Below are positions 24,466 to 30,776 of a stretch of DNA of 42,281 bases, piece by piece; position 1 is the stretch's first letter, and each line of letters opens with the position of its first letter. The DNA lies in IMG/VR virus record IMGVR_UViG_3300022745_000064, positions 1-42,281 of that record; one strand, given 5' to 3'. The translations under genes were made by a program, and so were the position numbers. Under the pieces are notes generated by a model. That model did not search any database. It saw only the letters and a list, made by a program, of their open reading frames with translations, and was not told the DNA's origin. The stretch comes from a virus.

Positions 24466-24768
24466 GTGACTGACACCCGTACCCGCGATGAGCTCAGGGC
24501 TGCTGCCCGCGTGCTTGGAATCACCGGCTACAGCGCGATGAACAAGGCCGCACTGCTGTCTGCTGTGCAGGGGGCTGAGGCTGTGCTGAACGTGCATCCT
24601 GTTCCCCCTCAGGGTCCCACGTGCGTGCACAGGGCCATCCCGGCAGACGCTGCGTACGATCGCTACGTTGAGCAGAACATCCGCAACGGACGCACCCGGT
24701 TCACCATTGCACAGATGCGGTCCATCCGTAGGCACGCAAAGCGCACGCAGCGGTTCGAGGTGGCGTGA
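24466..24768 (+). CDS. SAP/Rho-N-like domain protein
   Basis: 100 residues from GTG 24466. The first 40 residues (TRDELRAAARVLGITGYSAM, then NKAALLSAVQ) form the helix-extended-helix of the SAP/Rho N-terminal family, which binds nucleic acids. The rest is basic (RYVEQNIRNGRTRFTIAQMR, then SIRRHAKRTQRF). It probably binds DNA or RNA. Last gene before the hairpin at 24775-24816. Confidence 0.72.
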   Translation: MTDTRTRDELRAAARVLGITGYSAMNKAALLSAVQGAEAVLNVHPVPPQGPTCVHRAIPADAAYDRYVEQNIRNGRTRFTIAQMRSIRRHAKRTQRFEVA

Positions 24769-24774
24769 GATGGG

Positions 24775-24816
24775 GCTACCAGGGTGCACGTAATGAGGGG
24801 AGCGCACCCTGGTAGC
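24775..24816 (+). terminator. Terminator-like hairpin
   Basis: GCTACCAGGGTGC (24775-24787) is perfectly complementary to GCACCCTGGTAGC (24804-24816), a 13-bp stem with a 16-base loop starting seven bases after the preceding stop codon. The tail is ACTTAAGT, without a long T run. A GTACCACACC motif follows at 24823-24832. Confidence 0.7.
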
Positions 24817-24882
24817 ACTTAAGTACCACACCAACTAGTAGCCTTCACAGCCTAGCCTTGGTTCAGGGGGAAGGTGTTGGGC

Positions 24883-24993
24883 ATGTCTCGTATCGCAGCA
24901 GTGATCATTCTGGTAGCGCTCGGCGTTGGGACGGTGTACTCTTCTGGGTACTCAATCAACTTCAGCGCGCTTATCACCTACCTGGGAGTGTAA
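24883..24993 (+). CDS. 36-residue membrane microprotein
   Basis: Starts at ATG 24883 with GGAAGG 8 bases upstream. It is almost entirely one hydrophobic helix (IAAVIILVALGVGTVY) followed by a short polar segment (SSGYSINFSALITYLGV). Single-pass membrane topology is expected. No family recognised. Four bases separate its stop from the next start. Confidence 0.65.
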   Translation: MSRIAAVIILVALGVGTVYSSGYSINFSALITYLGV

Positions 24994-24996
24994 CCA

Positions 24997-25263
24997 GTGA
25001 GTCAAAGCAGTATAGTGTACACGTCGCTGCTCAGCAGCGCGGACGGTACCTTTCAGATCAGGGCCGATGCTGTGGTGAAGGCGTATCTTGACGAGGCCAT
25101 CGGCATGCTTCTCGACTTGGCTGGGGAGGGCTCTGGTACTACGGCGAGTGCCGTTGAGGCCGTGGTGATTACCCCCTGCCTGGGACAGGGGGGCAGGTGG
25201 CGCTACTGTGAAGCTGAGTGGTGGCATGTGCACACGTACACCGAAGGGTCGATGCCCTGGTAG
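24997..25263 (+). CDS. 88-residue protein, unknown
   Basis: Starts at GTG 24997 with GGGAG 8 bases upstream. The N-terminal half is helical (QIRADAVVKAYLDEAIGMLL). The C-terminal half contains TPCLGQGGRWRYCEAEWWHV, with two Cys and clustered Trp residues. No family recognised. Last gene before the 91-bp duplicated cassette. Confidence 0.68.
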   Translation: MSQSSIVYTSLLSSADGTFQIRADAVVKAYLDEAIGMLLDLAGEGSGTTASAVEAVVITPCLGQGGRWRYCEAEWWHVHTYTEGSMPW

Positions 25264-25279
25264 GTAAGGGTAGTAGGTA

Positions 25280-25370
25280 CCCAATCAGCAACACTACGGA
25301 AGCCTCCGTGCACCATGGCTTCCGTAGTGTTATGTCTGTCAGGGAGAGCACAGAACGGAGCGGGACAATG
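25280..25370 (+). repeat. 91-bp terminator/leader cassette, copy 1
   Basis: Identical over all 91 bases to the reverse complement of 34867-34957. It contains a 15-bp perfect hairpin (stem 25290-25304 and 25317-25331, 12-base loop), then a 36-base leader with a purine-rich ribosome site (GGAGCGGGAC), and ends exactly at the ATG of the gene at 25368. The identity stops after that ATG, so the unit copied is terminator plus leader plus start codon. Confidence 0.97.
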
Positions 25371-25565
25371 GCTACCAAGATGAGGCCAAGAGAGCTTGAA
25401 ATCGGCATGCGCATTACGGCCAACCTGTGGGGTCTCTCTAAGACCGAACCCAAGCGCATCGTCCAGGTAGGGCCCTTCCGAAACAGTCGGACTGTTACCG
25501 TGTGGGTTGAGGGCTGGGATGAGCCGGTCGGAATGAGCTGCAACACGGCAGTGTGGGTGCACTGA
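25368..25565 (+). CDS. 65-residue small protein with duplicated leader
   Basis: The start is fixed by the duplicated cassette, which ends at this ATG with GGAGCGGGACA directly upstream. The product resembles a small SH3-like beta barrel (LEIGMRITANLWGLSKTEPK, RIVQVGPFRNSRTVTVWVEG). Its counterpart behind the same leader at 34555 also begins with an SH3-like domain, but the two proteins are not alignable by eye. It is followed by a strong palindromic terminator. Function unknown. Confidence 0.75.
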   Translation: MATKMRPRELEIGMRITANLWGLSKTEPKRIVQVGPFRNSRTVTVWVEGWDEPVGMSCNTAVWVH

Positions 25566-25574
25566 GCCTCTACC

Positions 25575-25612
25575 GTGAGAGCCCCCGGTAGCTAGCTACC
25601 GGGGGCTCTCAC
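25575..25612. terminator. Perfect 38-bp palindrome, bidirectional terminator
   Basis: GTGAGAGCCCCCGGTAGC and its exact reverse complement flank a central TA, so all 38 bases are palindromic. It lies between the rightward operon ending at 25565 and the leftward operon ending at 25738 and can stop transcription from both sides. The bases from 25613 to 25737 hold no ORF that I can support. Confidence 0.8.
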
Positions 25613-25737
25613 GCTGTGTGCTGGTATCGCTATGCTCGGGTGTCGACGTCAGGGCACCGTGTGAGAGTACCCCCTCCACCACAGAAGAGATCTAATACGA
25701 GGGTCACCTAAGCACCTACACCTTCACATTACGCATG

Positions 25738-25956
25738 TCACTCTGTGTCCTCATAGGTGAAGGACACCTTACCAGTGAAGCCACTACGGCGCAGCAGCGT
25801 ACGCACCCGGGCCTCAAGAGTACCCTTGCACGTGTTCTTTACCTCGGTGCCGTTCACCGTTGCTACGTAGTCCCTACGGAGGCCCAACGGCCTGAGGCCG
25901 GCCCACCCTCCTCCTACTAGGACGTAGGGAAGCGAGCGCTTTACAGTGATGGTCAC
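25738..25956 (-). CDS. 72-residue protein, unknown
   Basis: Small basic protein (ITVKRSLPYVLVGGGWAGLR, VKNTCKGTLEARVRTLLRRS, FTGKVSFTYEDTE). The start overlaps the stop of the gene upstream by four bases. No family recognised. Last gene of the leftward small-gene operon. Confidence 0.65.
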   Translation of the reverse strand: MTITVKRSLPYVLVGGGWAGLRPLGLRRDYVATVNGTEVKNTCKGTLEARVRTLLRRSGFTGKVSFTYEDTE

Positions 25957-26147
25957 CTAAGCTCCTCCACCCTCACGTAGCCGAGCTCCTCCAGCCGTGC
26001 GCACTCGCGCTTGGCAGCAGGACGGCCTGCCACCTGGTAGGACATGCCAGCCATGAACTCTCCGCGCGTCTCCGTGCCCTCGAACCTGAAGAACAGCGTG
26101 GTTCCTACCTTGCGCGGTGCGCTCATCGTGTACTCAAGCTGGCTCAT
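25953..26147 (-). CDS. 64-residue protein, unknown
   Basis: ATG 26147 is chosen because AAGGAGG lies 5 bases upstream; the frame is open further but without a ribosome site. The sequence is MSQLEYTMSAPRKVGTTLFF, then GMSYQVAGRPAAKRECARLE with a terminal VRVEEL. It looks like a small beta-sheet domain with one helix. No family recognised. The 87-base gap upstream contains an AGCCTAGG/CCTAGGCT inverted repeat at 26207-26238 that overlaps the upstream stop codon. Confidence 0.7.
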   Translation of the reverse strand: MSQLEYTMSAPRKVGTTLFFRFEGTETRGEFMAGMSYQVAGRPAAKRECARLEELGYVRVEELR

Positions 26148-26234
26148 GGTGCCCTCCTTGTGTGCCCTGTCCACTCAGTATGAGAGGCTGGGGGTGCGAG
26201 CACGTAGAGCCTAGGTTTCAGCTAGGTTGCTATC

Positions 26235-26528
26235 CTAGGCTTGCATCTCGTTCAGCAGCTTCAGTAGTGCCTCAGAGGGCATGCGGTTAAGCCTCTCAAT
26301 GATGGCAACCCGGGTGGCCTCTGCCCGCTCTGCCACCTGTGCGGCGTCGTCCAACACGTTGGTAGCGTGTTCCTGAAGGCCACGCCAAGCATTGCGCATA
26401 GGGATATTCAGAGTAGGGTTGTTGTACACCACTGTGGCAGCAATCCTAAGGTGTGCTACCTCGGTAGTGTTCTCAAAGGTAACCGTCATGATTGCCCGGT
26501 CCTCACTGATGGACTGGTGTATCTTCAC
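26235..26528 (-). CDS. 97-residue helical protein, unknown
   Basis: Begins at GTG 26528 in an overlap with the preceding stop (ATGTGA), with AAGGGAAGG just upstream. The N-terminal third has beta character (IMTVTFENTTEVAHLRIAAT). The rest is predicted helix (LDDAAQVAERAEATRVAIIE, then PSEALLKLLNEMQ). No family recognised. An internal ATG (MTVTFENTTE) is an alternative start. Confidence 0.65.
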   Translation of the reverse strand: MKIHQSISEDRAIMTVTFENTTEVAHLRIAATVVYNNPTLNIPMRNAWRGLQEHATNVLDDAAQVAERAEATRVAIIERLNRMPSEALLKLLNEMQA

Positions 26529-26899
26529 ATTAGCCTTCCCTTGGTAAGCAGGGGTGTGGTAAGCGTGCGCTCAACGCTCCATCCACGGTTAAGGCGTGCA
26601 CGCAGCGTCTCGCAGGAGACACCTACACGGCCTGCCCAGTCAGACATACGCAGCGTCTCACCCTGGTAGCTAATCAGGTGCGCACGGAACCTGTCAGAGC
26701 CGTCTGGGCACGCCCCTAGCTCACAGTTGAGGCACCCACTTCGGGGACGCGTAAGGAACCTGTCGGGTACCACGGTAAAGGAACCACAGGAAGAGCAGTG
26801 CAGCAGAGCATACCAGTAGCTGTCAGGGATGCCCTTACCATGTAGCTGCTCACGGTGGAGCACCGTCACTGCTCCGAACATCTCGCCTACTCTTGCCAT
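26525..26899 (-). CDS. Zinc-ribbon plus HTH DNA-binding protein, paralogue 1
   Basis: 124 residues. The N-terminal domain starts with VGEMFGAVTVL and has two Cys pairs (HCSSCGSFTVV and SGCLNCELG) suitable for zinc. The C-terminal half is a helix-turn-helix (YQGETLRMSDWAGRVGVSCE, then TLRARLNRGWSVERTLTTP). This layout occurs in phage proteins related to the DNA-binding parts of homing endonucleases. No HNH or GIY-YIG nuclease motif is present. It overlaps the second paralogue by 13 bases. Confidence 0.7.
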   Translation of the reverse strand: MARVGEMFGAVTVLHREQLHGKGIPDSYWYALLHCSSCGSFTVVPDRFLTRPRSGCLNCELGACPDGSDRFRAHLISYQGETLRMSDWAGRVGVSCETLRARLNRGWSVERTLTTPLLTKGRLM

Positions 26900-27399
26900 A
26901 GCCCGCGTAGCACCTCACTGTCAGATATGCCCTTACTGACGCGGTGGGTCAGCAGGTCTACGTGTACTCCAAGAATCTGCGCCCACACGGGTAAGGGAAG
27001 AGTCACCCCGTTGCGAGTGAGTGTGGTCCGTTGCCCTGTGACTCTACCTGGAGACACCACAGGGGTACTGAGACTTTCGGCTACGGACCAGCCACGGGAG
27101 AGTCGGTAACGGATGGTCTGCTGAGGGATTGACAACCGGTCCGACCACTCCCGGATGGTCAACGCCTCCCCCTGGTGCTCAAGCCTCCGGGCGTTACGCA
27201 CCATGAGCGCCGCGCCAGAGAGCCCCTTGCCACAGCCACAGGACCGTGAGCGCCCCAAGGTGAGGTCAGATGTACGAACACTTCGGTACGCGCCGCACAC
27301 GCACTCACAGAGGTAGAGGAGCATGCCTCGGTTGGTGCGGCCTGCCTCGCGCACTACGGACCACCGGCCGAAGGTCTGGCCTACGAGGTTACTGCGCAA
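26887..27399 (-). CDS. Zinc-ribbon plus HTH DNA-binding protein, paralogue 2
   Basis: 170 residues built like its neighbour: VGQTFGRWSVVREAG, a Cys cluster (CECVCGAYRSVRTSDL, then SRSCGCGKG), an HTH (HQGEALTIREWSDRLSIPQQ, TIRYRLSRGWSVAESLSTP), and a second HTH-like repeat at the C-terminus (LTRNGVTLPLPVWAQILGVH, RVSKGISDSEVLRGL). The two proteins plainly share ancestry (RGWSVERTLTTP against RGWSVAESLSTP). A DNA-binding regulatory role is likely, but the target is unknown. Confidence 0.72.
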   Translation of the reverse strand: MRSNLVGQTFGRWSVVREAGRTNRGMLLYLCECVCGAYRSVRTSDLTLGRSRSCGCGKGLSGAALMVRNARRLEHQGEALTIREWSDRLSIPQQTIRYRLSRGWSVAESLSTPVVSPGRVTGQRTTLTRNGVTLPLPVWAQILGVHVDLLTHRVSKGISDSEVLRGLWQE

Positions 27400-27653
27400 C
27401 TCAGCCCCTTTGCAGTCAGGTGACAGCTAAGGTATGGCACGCACGCTTCTGTAAGGCCGCGTAGTCGCAACCCCTCCTGTACTCGCATCAGGCGCATGCC
27501 CATGGCATCTTCAGGTGGAAGAGACCCCATCACCCTAGCGATCGTTGGATGGGTTCCCAGCCATGCATAGGATACACACTCCATGGGAAGGGGGAAAACC
27601 TCTCTAAGTACACGAAGTAGCGTGCGCTCCCTGTAGCTCAGCTCAGGCATCAT
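27381..27653 (-). CDS. 90-residue protein, unknown
   Basis: Helical with winged-helix character (LSYRERTLLRVLREVFPLPM, RLMRVQEGLRLRGLTEACVP, LSCHLTAKG). The pattern of a short helical repeat, then R-G-L and a final strand, suggests a small winged-helix domain, but no family is recognised. It overlaps the zinc/HTH paralogue by 19 bases. The ribosome site is weak. Confidence 0.6.
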   Translation of the reverse strand: MMPELSYRERTLLRVLREVFPLPMECVSYAWLGTHPTIARVMGSLPPEDAMGMRLMRVQEGLRLRGLTEACVPYLSCHLTAKGLSCAVTS

Positions 27654-27664
27654 GGGATAAGGGC

Positions 27665-27895
27665 CTAATCCCGGTAAGTGATAGCATGAATATCGGACTC
27701 GGTAGCCGGACGCACCTGAGGACGGATTGCTGAGAGTTCCACACCAACCAGAGTGCGCGCCTTCTGAAGCGCTGTGAGTAGGTCCTCAGCCCGTAGGGAT
27801 AGGGACAGGTGCTCAACTACCCCCCTATCAACCTTAGGTGGTGTGCCCTCGTGCAAGGTCTCAGTGATCGTTACGCGTACGGTGAAGTGACCCAA
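27665..27895 (-). CDS. 76-residue protein, unknown
   Basis: TTG 27895 is the only sensible start, with GGAGG 9 bases upstream spanning the preceding stop codon. The sequence has a beta N-terminus (GHFTVRVTITETLHEG) and a helix (RAEDLLTALQKARTLVGVEL). No family recognised. Five bases separate it from the gene upstream. Confidence 0.6.
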   Translation of the reverse strand: MGHFTVRVTITETLHEGTPPKVDRGVVEHLSLSLRAEDLLTALQKARTLVGVELSAIRPQVRPATESDIHAITYRD

Positions 27896-27900
27896 CTCTC

Positions 27901-28353
27901 TCAGCCTCCGATTACGGTGCCTTCTGCGTACACTACTGTTACAAGCCTACCGTTAGCCACATACTCTTCGGTGACCCGGTCGCTACCGTACATCCTCACG
28001 TAGTCTTCCACAAGGTCTCTCAGGCCATCCATGTTTCGTACCCCACACACATTTGATCTCAACAGCTCACGCAACGTGGCCTTTCCACCAGGCCTATGCT
28101 GGAGGTAGCTGTTGAGCGGATGTGTCTTTCCGTAGGTAATCTCCTTAGGGGTAGGCCAGCTGTCCGGAAGAGTGGTAGTGGGACGCTCTGTGCCTTGTGC
28201 CTCACGCATGATCTCCGTTAGGAGTGCAGCGACGCCGCGTACTGTGCGTATGCTAACCCTGCACCCCGTGTCGGCTACTATCTCGCAGGCTACCTGAAAC
28301 AGATGTTCTGGTAGCTCCTCCATCGTGAGCTTTGGTCCGACGTACTTCTGCAT
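27901..28353 (-). CDS. Protein sharing the primase C-terminal domain
   Basis: 150 residues. Residues about 80-145 (LNSYLQHRPGGKATLRELLR onward, ending ANGRLVTVVYAEG) are clearly homologous to the C-terminus of the prim-pol/DUF3987 protein encoded rightward at 32010-34256, including 44 identical bases. The N-terminal half (LPEHLFQVACEIVADTGCRV, RGVAALLTEIMREAQG) is different and helical. The shared part looks like a winged-helix-type module. The protein may bind the same DNA or partner as the primase, perhaps as a regulator or competitor. That is inference. Confidence 0.75.
   Translation of the reverse strand: MQKYVGPKLTMEELPEHLFQVACEIVADTGCRVSIRTVRGVAALLTEIMREAQGTERPTTTLPDSWPTPKEITYGKTHPLNSYLQHRPGGKATLRELLRSNVCGVRNMDGLRDLVEDYVRMYGSDRVTEEYVANGRLVTVVYAEGTVIGG
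28040..28083 (-). repeat. 44-bp exact inverted repeat with the primase gene
   Basis: Bases 28040-28083 are the exact reverse complement of 34083-34126. Both lie in the shared C-terminal module and encode the same residues (KATLRELLRSNVCGV). Identity falls off sharply on both sides, which suggests recent gene conversion or selection at the DNA level. Confidence 0.95.
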
Positions 28354-28387
28354 GTCAACGTGCTACCTCACTCTGGTGCAGGTGGGT

Positions 28388-28579
28388 CTAGCGGTGGCGC
28401 CGGAGGTGTGTACTCCATCCCGCACAACGAGCGTATCTAGCGAACGTGTTGGCATCCTCCCACGTGTCAAACTCCCATGAGGCCGTCACTCCGCCATCCC
28501 GCTTAGCCATCACCTCCCACTTCGCGCGTGACATTTTCAGGCCTGTCAGGATCCCTAGCATTGCGAACACGAGCCCCAT
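28388..28579 (-). CDS. 63-residue protein, unknown
   Basis: ATG 28579 has AGGAG 10 bases upstream, within the end of the preceding microprotein. Residues 1-15 are hydrophobic (GLVFAMLGILTGL). The remainder is a small alpha/beta domain (AKWEVMAKRDGGVTASWEFD, TWEDANTFARYARCAGWSTH). An internal ATG (MSRAKWEV) would give a soluble 48-residue form, so the hydrophobic lead may be a membrane anchor or may not be translated. Confidence 0.6.
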   Translation of the reverse strand: MGLVFAMLGILTGLKMSRAKWEVMAKRDGGVTASWEFDTWEDANTFARYARCAGWSTHLRRHR

Positions 28580-28580
28580 G

Positions 28581-28667
28581 TCAGCCCCCGCTCCTAGCCG
28601 CGACGATGAGGGCCACCGCCACCATGACGCCGACCGCGATCATGACTGCAACCATCTGTCCGTTCAT
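28581..28667 (-). CDS. 28-residue membrane microprotein
   Basis: ATG 28667 with GGAAGG 6 bases upstream. The product is one hydrophobic helix (MVAVMIAVGVMVAVALIVAA) with a short polar start (MNGQ) and an ARSGG end. The stop lies one base before the next ATG. Single-pass membrane protein of unknown role. Good signals despite its small size. Confidence 0.6.
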   Translation of the reverse strand: MNGQMVAVMIAVGVMVAVALIVAARSGG

Positions 28668-28672
28668 CATGT

Positions 28673-28894
28673 TCACCCTTCCATCTTCCGCACTGACCAC
28701 CGGAAGAGCCCCATCCGCCTCGTGAGCATGTCACGCTCAATGGCGTAGATCATGTTCGTGCTGATTCGGCTCAGGCTCGCGCTTGTGATCCTGGCGTAGT
28801 AGTCCGAGGCCTGCCACGCGCTCAGGTCGAGCGCTTTTTCAAACTCTGCCAGGTCAAGTACCGCCCCGAGACCTGCGTTGAACATCTTGGTCAT
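28673..28894 (-). CDS. 73-residue helical protein, unknown
   Basis: GGAG lies 7 bases before ATG 28894, one base after the preceding stop. The sequence is helical (LGAVLDLAEFEKALDLSAWQ, NMIYAIERDMLTRRMGLFRW). No family recognised. Part of the tightly packed leftward small-gene operon. Confidence 0.7.
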   Translation of the reverse strand: MTKMFNAGLGAVLDLAEFEKALDLSAWQASDYYARITSASLSRISTNMIYAIERDMLTRRMGLFRWSVRKMEG

Positions 28895-28895
28895 G

Positions 28896-29135
28896 TCAGT
28901 ACTCCAATCCTTCGGGGAGACTTCCGTAGGTGGACTTCCACCCCTGCCGTGCCCGCACGCTGCCTTCCAAGTGGGCCTGGAGCGTCGGCGTGAGTACGGG
29001 GATGCTCATGTCGAGCGTGGCCGGCACCTGCCTATTGTGGGCGGCCCTGGCCATGTGGGTGGCGGTGGACGTCTGTATTGCCTGTGCCAGCAGCTTGGCT
29101 GCTTCGTCCGGCAACGGCCGCGTGAACTGTGCCAT
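28896..29135 (-). CDS. 79-residue protein, unknown
   Basis: GGGAGG lies 5 bases before the ATG. The sequence is helical at the N-terminus (RPLPDEAAKLLAQAIQTSTA) with a Pro-rich centre (VPATLDMSIPVLTPT). No family recognised. Bases 29136-29209 upstream hold no ORF; they could carry a leftward promoter, but no clear hexamers are seen. Confidence 0.68.
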   Translation of the reverse strand: MAQFTRPLPDEAAKLLAQAIQTSTATHMARAAHNRQVPATLDMSIPVLTPTLQAHLEGSVRARQGWKSTYGSLPEGLEY

Positions 29136-29209
29136 GTCCGCCTCCCTCGTTGGTGTGCCTTAAGCTTTTTCGAGTAGAGTTGCCGCTAGGGTGTGTGGTA
29201 GGTAGCGGA

Positions 29210-29284
29210 TCAGTTGTGGTGCTTAAGCCACTGTGACAGGGTGAGGCAGAAACCTCCGAAGAGGAACAGGACCAAAGATACCAT
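29210..29284 (-). CDS. 24-residue membrane microprotein
   Basis: The ATG at 29284 overlaps the preceding stop (TGATG), with GGGGTGAG just upstream. The peptide is one hydrophobic helix (MVSLVLFLFGGFCLTLSQWL) ending KHHN. It is the smallest gene proposed here. Support is the coupled start and the membrane-like composition only. Confidence 0.45.
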   Translation of the reverse strand: MVSLVLFLFGGFCLTLSQWLKHHN

Positions 29285-29574
29285 CACTCACCCCGTAGCT
29301 GTGACAGCCGAGACAGTAGCTCAGATGCCTCTTTAGGCGTAATTGCGTCCATAGCCTCTTTGAGTCTGTGGTTAGCGTCAAGACTGGCCCTTCGCTCCTC
29401 TTCCTGTTTGATAGCACGCACGCATAGCTGACCTAGCGTGAAGTCCAAGTCAGGGTCATCGGTAAGACGTGATGGGATAGCGTCCAACAGCGCTATCAGC
29501 CCTTCCCTGCTCATTACGAGGGTAGTGAACTCAGGGTCGTCTGCGGATACCCTGAACGGCAGTATATGTCTCAT
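29284..29574 (-). CDS. 96-residue helical protein, unknown
   Basis: ATG 29574 overlaps the thioredoxin-like stop codon, with GGGAG about 6 bases upstream; the longer frame back to 29700 runs through that gene and is not used. The N-terminus has ILPFRVSADDPEFTTLVMSR, then a long charged helix (VRAIKQEEERRASLDANHRL, KEAMDAITPKEASELLSRLS). No family recognised. Confidence 0.68.
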   Translation of the reverse strand: MRHILPFRVSADDPEFTTLVMSREGLIALLDAIPSRLTDDPDLDFTLGQLCVRAIKQEEERRASLDANHRLKEAMDAITPKEASELLSRLSQLRGE

Positions 29575-29879
29575 CATGCCTCCCGAAACGCGAGTGCCAC
29601 ACCAGCAGCAGTCTGTGCGTGTTGTCCGCCGATGACGAAATGAGCCTCGCCGTCCACCAGGTGGACGAACGAGGGGATGGAGTATAGCATCTTGCCCCAC
29701 GCTTCGGGGGTTTCACCGATGTCGACCACGGTGAAGACTCCGGTCCCAGGGGCGGTTTGGATCTCTGCCCTGGCACGCTGCTTTGCAGCCGGGCACTGAC
29801 GGCACCACTCAGCCGTTACGAGTGCCACTACTCTGCCACTGTGCAGCAGTGGCTGCGTGAAAGGAACTTCAGTGTACAC
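29574..29879 (-). CDS. Thioredoxin-like protein
   Basis: About 101 residues from GTG 29879, which has AAAGGAGG 4 bases upstream; the ATG at 29930 lacks a site. The thioredoxin fold is indicated by VVALVTAEWCRQCPAAKQRA (CxxC redox motif WCRQC), then TGVFTVVDIGETPEAWGKML and the cis-proline YSIPSFVHLVDGEAHFV. It may keep phage or host reductases active or act as a polymerase cofactor; neither is shown. First gene of its group, after about 400 non-coding bases. Confidence 0.78.
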   Translation of the reverse strand: MYTEVPFTQPLLHSGRVVALVTAEWCRQCPAAKQRARAEIQTAPGTGVFTVVDIGETPEAWGKMLYSIPSFVHLVDGEAHFVIGGQHAQTAAGVALAFREA

Positions 29880-30278
29880 GTGCCCTCCTTTGCCATGGCC
29901 GATGGGTTTGGTTGGCCTTCCCTCCCCCATCGGTTCCGGATGTTCGGTTGAACGCGTTTCCCCCGCACCCTCCGGATCACAGCAACTTACTCAGCATCCC
30001 GGTTCACAATACCCCCCGTGGGGCGTCAACTTGCCGGTTTTCGCGTGTCTGCGTACGCGTAAAGAGTCGCCGGTAGTCCCCGTCGCCTTCCATTCTACAC
30101 CGCATGCGCTGTTGCTCTCATGTTCACGTCAAGCGTGCGTCCGGGCGCGCAAGTAGGCGCTAACCTAGCGGATTCGCTGTATCCTGCCACGATGTAGATG
30201 AGCTGTTAAACCCCGGTAGTCACTCTAGATTTGTATCAGGCTACGCTAGCCCTCGTGCTGCAACCAGTGTGCACCCCG
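29880..30278. other. Non-coding stretch upstream of the thioredoxin-like gene
   Basis: No supportable ORF. It lies between the small terminase candidate and the thioredoxin-like gene. A TAGAAT at 30095-30100 (minus strand) would make a good -10 element, but no matching -35 is evident. An ACCCCG/CGGGGT hairpin at 30273-30291 overlaps the end of the gene at 30279 and may be a weak terminator. Confidence 0.5.
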
Positions 30279-30776
30279 CTAGACACGGGGTCTGTCATCC
30301 GACCGGGCGTTCTCAAGGTCTTTCAGTAGGGCTTGAAGCGCTACGTCTGCATCCGTTACCTCATCGGGACTCACGGACTCCCTTGCCTTAGCCTGCCTCG
30401 CTGCGATGTCCAGCAGCTTACCGCGCAACTCTATAGCCCTGATGGCCACACGCACGGCCTGAGAGTCGGCCATCTTGATCACGGGGTCCAACGCGAGCAT
30501 GAGCCTCTCAAGACGTGCTACGTCAAGGAGAACGGATTCCTTGAGCTTCTCTTCCCGGGTGGCCTCTACGTAGTAGTCAAAGGCTGCCTGTGCCTCGGCA
30601 TCGGTGACACCGCAGAAGTCGGGAAGCTCTCTCAGCTTCTTCAGGGCCGACCGGAAGCTATACCCGATCACGCGCATGTCCCAAAGCAGGGAGCCTACCC
30701 GCTCCCGTTGGAGCTCAACGGCGTTGTTGAGTCCCCGCACGGAGTGGGGGCTGCTCCACAGCTCTAGCTCATGCAT
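30279..30776 (-). CDS. Probable terminase small subunit
   Basis: 165 residues. An N-terminal HTH-like region (VGSLLWDMRVIGYSFRSALK with ELPDFCGVTDAEAQAAFDYY) is followed by a pattern typical of small terminase subunits: LLDVARLERLMLALDPVIKM, then a helix with VRVAIRAIELRGKLLDIAAR. The acidic C-terminus is suited to binding the large subunit. It lies 7 kb from the large subunit and is transcribed in the same direction. No ribosome site is seen before ATG 30776, and a GTACCACACC motif sits 11 bases upstream of the start. Confidence 0.68.
   Translation of the reverse strand: MHELELWSSPHSVRGLNNAVELQRERVGSLLWDMRVIGYSFRSALKKLRELPDFCGVTDAEAQAAFDYYVEATREEKLKESVLLDVARLERLMLALDPVIKMADSQAVRVAIRAIELRGKLLDIAARQAKARESVSPDEVTDADVALQALLKDLENARSDDRPRV

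Noticed and set aside
25627-25640. CTATGCT word resembling the -10 of the primase promoter
   Set aside because: No suitable -35 is present, and a rightward transcript from here would run antisense into the gene at 25738-25956.
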